From: Halichondria panicea
Taxonomy: Eukaryota; Porifera; Demospongiae; Suberitida; Halichondriidae
DNA length: 64,000 bases
Reading direction: 5' to 3'
NCBI RefSeq assembly: GCF_963675165.1
Contig: NC_087380.1
Coordinates: 3,029,803-3,093,802, forward strand
The notes beneath the pieces are model-generated. The model was not told the origin of the DNA. It did not search any database and worked only from the letters and a program-made list of their open reading frames with translations. Shown here piece by piece: positions 61,119-64,000 of this stretch. The position numbers were made by a program, and so were the translations under genes. Position 1 is the first letter of the stretch. Each line of letters starts with the position of its first letter.

Positions 61119-61330
61119 CAGTGGAACCTCCATTAACGACCACCTCCAAATAGCAACCACACGCTATATAACGGCCAAGAGCTCAGGTCCGGATTGAAAC
61201 TACAATGACTTCAATGTAAAGCAACCTCTCAAAAGTGACCACCTCTCTACTCCGTACAACAAGCAGCTTTCTAGTCCCCAGCAATGGAAAATAACCTCCC
61301 AGAACAGACAGCCACACCCAGAATTAGCAG
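61119..61330. mobile_element. Possible pogo/Tigger-type element end
   Basis: cagtggaacctccattaacg is very close to the terminal repeat of pogo/Tigger-like DNA transposons, followed by the usual gaccacctc-type subterminal words. No matching opposite end or transposase was seen. Confidence 0.45.
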
Positions 61331-61746
61331 AAAATTATTGCTGAGATAGCATTATTTTGCACAATCGTGAAAACCTGGCTGTAGCTTGTCTCTACAGCCT
61401 TTTCAAAGCTTGTATGAGCTAAAAAAGCAGTTAGCAAAGCCCCAAGATTCATTTGCAGCAAGAAATGACTCGTAGAAAATACATAGCTGGAAATCGAAAC
61501 CTCCCAAGGAACCAGTGCAGTGATAGTAAGATCAAGAAGTTAAGTAAGTGTGTGAGTGAGTAAATGAGTAATTTTTATACAAGAGCTTAGAGTATTTAAT
61601 AATTGATTGTAAAAAACACATATAAAGACATTCAATCATCAGGTAGCATACTAAAGAAAGGGAGTTTCATTCTCCTTGGGTGTAGCTGGCTGTATGATAC
61701 TACTAGTTTTTTCATATTTTCTGCAGACAAAAGCTGGTTGCATCGG

Positions 61747-62080
61747 TCACGATTGATTTTCATTAAAGGTAGCACCACCTAAGCCACACCGGATAACGCA
61801 GTCACCCTCCTCCATATCAAGTTCACTGTCTGAATCTTCAGTGTCACTGGGGACGTCAGTAGGGGGAGATGAAGGGGGAGACGAGTCAGCGGGGCTGACA
61901 ATAGCATCCTGTAACTCTGAACCTACAATTGAAGTTGTTTTTATTTATATATAAGTTTTGTTGTTTATTTATCATAATTTATATGATTTGGATTTTTATT
62001 TATGTGAAACCGTTACCTGCTTTACTCTTTTTGAAGAATGTTGAAATTGGCACTTGACTTGGTCTCTTCCTGTTACTCAT
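61747..62080 (-). CDS. Two-exon ORF near a hAT end, N-terminal transposase-like fragment
   Basis: On the minus strand, exon 62080-62017 (ATG; NRKRPSQVPISTFFKKSK) joins exon 61922-61747 in phase 1 across a gtaacg...ttgtag intron, giving 79 residues and a tga stop. Exon 2 is acidic and Ser/Pro-rich (SPADSSPPSSPP, DTEDSDSELDMEEGD). The start resembles N termini of hAT/ZMYM-type transposases, and Q-V-P-I-S-T-F-F fits the PCNA-binding PIP box Q-x-x-[ILM]-x-x-F-F. The catalytic domain is absent, so this is the 5' part of a truncated transposon gene. The start codon lies 337 bases inside the element end at 62417. Confidence 0.5.
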
Positions 62081-62417
62081 TGTTGTATAATAAGTAAGTC
62101 TGGTTGAACATAATTACCACAATCAAAGCTAGCTGCATGACACATGGATGTGGGTTTATCCCCATCTTGTATCCAATTAATTACTATGCAGTTTTTGCAA
62201 CGCGATCAGTTGAGAAAGAGTAAAGAAGCTGCCACTGCTTTTAGCTAAGTTCTGTTCCTTCTAGAGTGGACTACATGCAGGTATTGACATTACTACATAA
62301 ATAGAATAGGTAAAACATGACTGTAAATGACTGTAGATTGCTAAAAATCAATTTTAATATTTTGAGCAAAAGGGGGGTTCCTTTGCTCCCTTGGATCTCC
62401 CCCTGGATCCGCCTCTG
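62081..62417 (-). mobile_element. hAT-type 5' end
   Basis: The minus strand begins cagaggcggatccaggggga at 62417, matching the hAT-type end at 51353 (caggggcggatccag). The ORF above lies inward of it. The other terminus was not found before 61 kb, so the element is truncated. Confidence 0.6.
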
Positions 62418-62744
62418 CTGAGTAGTTATGGATAGTTAATTAAGGAACAGCTATAATTATATAGACCAAAAAAACTATCACTTCTCTCACAGATATTATA
62501 ACAGTCTTGAACTTGATTGTAATATGTATATAGCTGTATGGTGCAGTCTTTTGAGGTCTGGATGTACTTAGTAGCCCCAACCTCCGCTGAAATCTCTCAA
62601 AGTTAAATTTGGGGGGGAGTCATTTGTGACTAGGAGTCAGTGACCAGGGGAGTCATTTATTCCTAGGCTCCTGAGCTGGGATAATACAGTCCAAAGAAGC
62701 TCAAAAATACTGAAGCTATGGCTTGAAAACTTAAATCATGAACA

Positions 62745-63487
62745 GAATTCTACGGTGGCCCTGAGGTACACACCTACTCCATTTTTCATTTGCAGTTCAT
62801 TTCGCAGTTCAACTACGCTTCTGCAGTTCACTTTGCAGTTCACTTTGCAGTTCACTTTGCAGTTCACTTTGCAGTTCACCTTGCAGTTCACTTTTGTAGT
62901 TTGCTTCTGCAGTTCAGTTTTTCAGTTCTCTTCTGCAGTTCACTTTTACAGTTTGCTTCTGCAGTTCAGTTGCTGTATCACAATAATCACGTGACATCAC
63001 ATGTGCTTTAATAAGAAACACCTGGAAACTAGGAGGAGAACAGTCTAGCATGCAAGCTAGCTTAGCCATGAGCTCTAGCCTAGAATTAGAAGCTAGCTGC
63101 ATGTGTTTGTCTTGCCTTCCCATCCAAAATGTTCTGTTGTATAGCTAGTCCCCCCTGATCCAACCTTCAATTTCTTGGCAGCTAGCTTCTAATTCTAGGC
63201 TAGAGCTCATGGCTAAGCTAGCTTGCATGCTAGACTGTTCTCCTCCTAGTTTCTAGGTGTTTCTTATTAATTAAAGCACATGTGATGTCACGTGATTATT
63301 GTGATACAGCAACTGAACTGCAGAAGCGAACTGTAAAAGTGAACTGCAGAAGAAAATTGAAAAACTGAACTGCAGAAGCAAACTGCAAAAGTGAACTGCA
63401 AAGTGAACTGCAGAAGCGTAGTTGAACTGCGAAATGAACCGCAAATGAAAAATGGAGTAGGTGTACCTCAGGGCCACCGTAGAATTC
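62745..63487. mobile_element. 743-base foldback element
   Basis: The left arm 62745-63100 and right arm 63178-63487 are near-identical reverse complements, both starting gaattctacggtggccctga from outside, around a 77-base loop. The arms contain a 12-base tandem repeat (cagttcactttg); the left has about five clean units and the right fewer, which explains the about 46-base length difference. The palindrome makes mirrored ORFs on both strands, which I do not consider genes. Confidence 0.85.
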
Positions 63488-63903
63488 AGTTTCTTGCGCT
63501 ATGCTGTCCGTCTATCGCTACAAAAGAGGGGTGGGGCTGCTGCACTGTTTTGCAGTTTTTGTGGGTGGGGCTCTTCAGGGTGATCATACTGAGCATGCGC
63601 AGAAAGCAACTGCAAATCTCCTAAGTGTCTCCTAATTTTTTGTCCCGGAAATTTTTCTTTGGAGGTTGGCACCTATGCATGTATATAAATCTTAATATCA
63701 GCCCCCATAGGCCGCTCCTATACGACAACACAAACACCGTGTAGTTTACTCTACTCAAAAGAATTGGAGTATTGTACATGAACTAAATAAGTATAGATGA
63801 ACATGAATTTCTAACATAATTACAGAGGGAAATCAAATTAGTACTGATTTAGAACGCTATAATATTATAGTCTGGTGGTGGTGCATTGTATGCAAGACTA
63901 CAC

Positions 63904-63949
63904 AGCCTCGATTCAAGGCCGTATTTTAATGCGGTCTGGAATCGAGGCT
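63904..63949. repeat. 46-base hairpin of the tagcctcgattcc family
   Basis: agcctcgattcaaggccg and cggtctggaatcgaggct-type arms pair around a tattttaat centre with two mismatches. Same family as 23151-23216. Confidence 0.75.
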
Positions 63950-64000
63950 AGCCGCAACCAAGTCTCTGTGTATGAGTACTGGTCATAATTATACCCAAAT

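Noticed and set aside
62755-63011. Paired ORFs rich in AVHF/LQFT repeats
   Set aside because: They are mirror images generated by the foldback arms and a 12-base repeat.

Overview
The window looks like nuclear DNA of an early-branching animal, most likely a demosponge. Genes are split into many small exons by short GT-AG introns (often 45-110 bases). The DNA is AT-rich and full of small inverted-repeat elements. The three large loci are of the kind known to be expanded in sponges: immunoglobulin-rich adhesion receptors and receptor tyrosine kinases. The species assignment is inference; no rRNA or mitochondrial marker is present. Layout: (1) 1-15960, plus strand: most of a giant adhesion-type GPCR, entering from the left edge. 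Fourteen immunoglobulin-like exons arise from tandem duplication of four exon types (A, B, C, D) in the order AB-AB-ABCD-ABCD-AB. They are followed by a CCP/sushi exon, a hormone-receptor-like piece, a GAIN/GPS region, seven transmembrane helices and a cytoplasmic tail with a 23-residue tandem repeat. From 245 on, exon phases fit and give 2,258 residues. (2) 16.7-20.2 kb, minus strand: a decayed inverted copy of the gene at 26.9 kb, interrupted by a LINE fragment, next to a 33-base minisatellite that is open on both strands. (3) 20.7-26.9 kb: mostly repeats and degenerate sequence, including a relic immunoglobulin exon copied from the 47.8-58.6 kb gene. (4) 26929-29850, plus strand: an intact nine-exon secreted Ig/FN3 protein (654 residues) behind three tandem palindrome-bearing promoter repeats. 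(5) 32034-45489, plus strand: a paralogue of that gene continuing into PSI/IPT (plexin-like) exons, a transmembrane exon and a tyrosine kinase. Its ectodomain and transmembrane exons carry frameshifts and stops, while all kinase exons are open with intact catalytic motifs. (6) 47824-58642, plus strand: an 18-exon secreted protein (1,494 residues) with Ig x5, FN3 x3, Ig-like x5, an Eph-like cysteine-rich exon and FN3 x2. It ends in the same three-exon cassette as gene 4 and has no transmembrane segment or kinase. (7) 59-64 kb: gene relics (SRCR domain, reverse transcriptase), a hAT-like transposon end with a two-exon ORF, and a 743-base foldback element. The loci share a theme: cell-surface recognition proteins assembled from phase-1 Ig, FN3 and CCP exons, with 3' cassettes and whole ectodomains copied between neighbours. 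Nearly every large intron holds a non-autonomous transposon. Two of these have clean target-site duplications (9 bases at 40.3-41.0 kb, 8 bases at 36.6-37.0 kb), and a 66-base palindrome at 23.15 kb lies between 9-base direct repeats. I found no tRNA, rRNA, CRISPR array or prokaryotic-type operon. I did not find a wholly new molecular system; the strongest candidates for novelty are the modular Ig-GPCR array, the kinase locus with a broken ectodomain and preserved kinase, and the shared 3' cassette.
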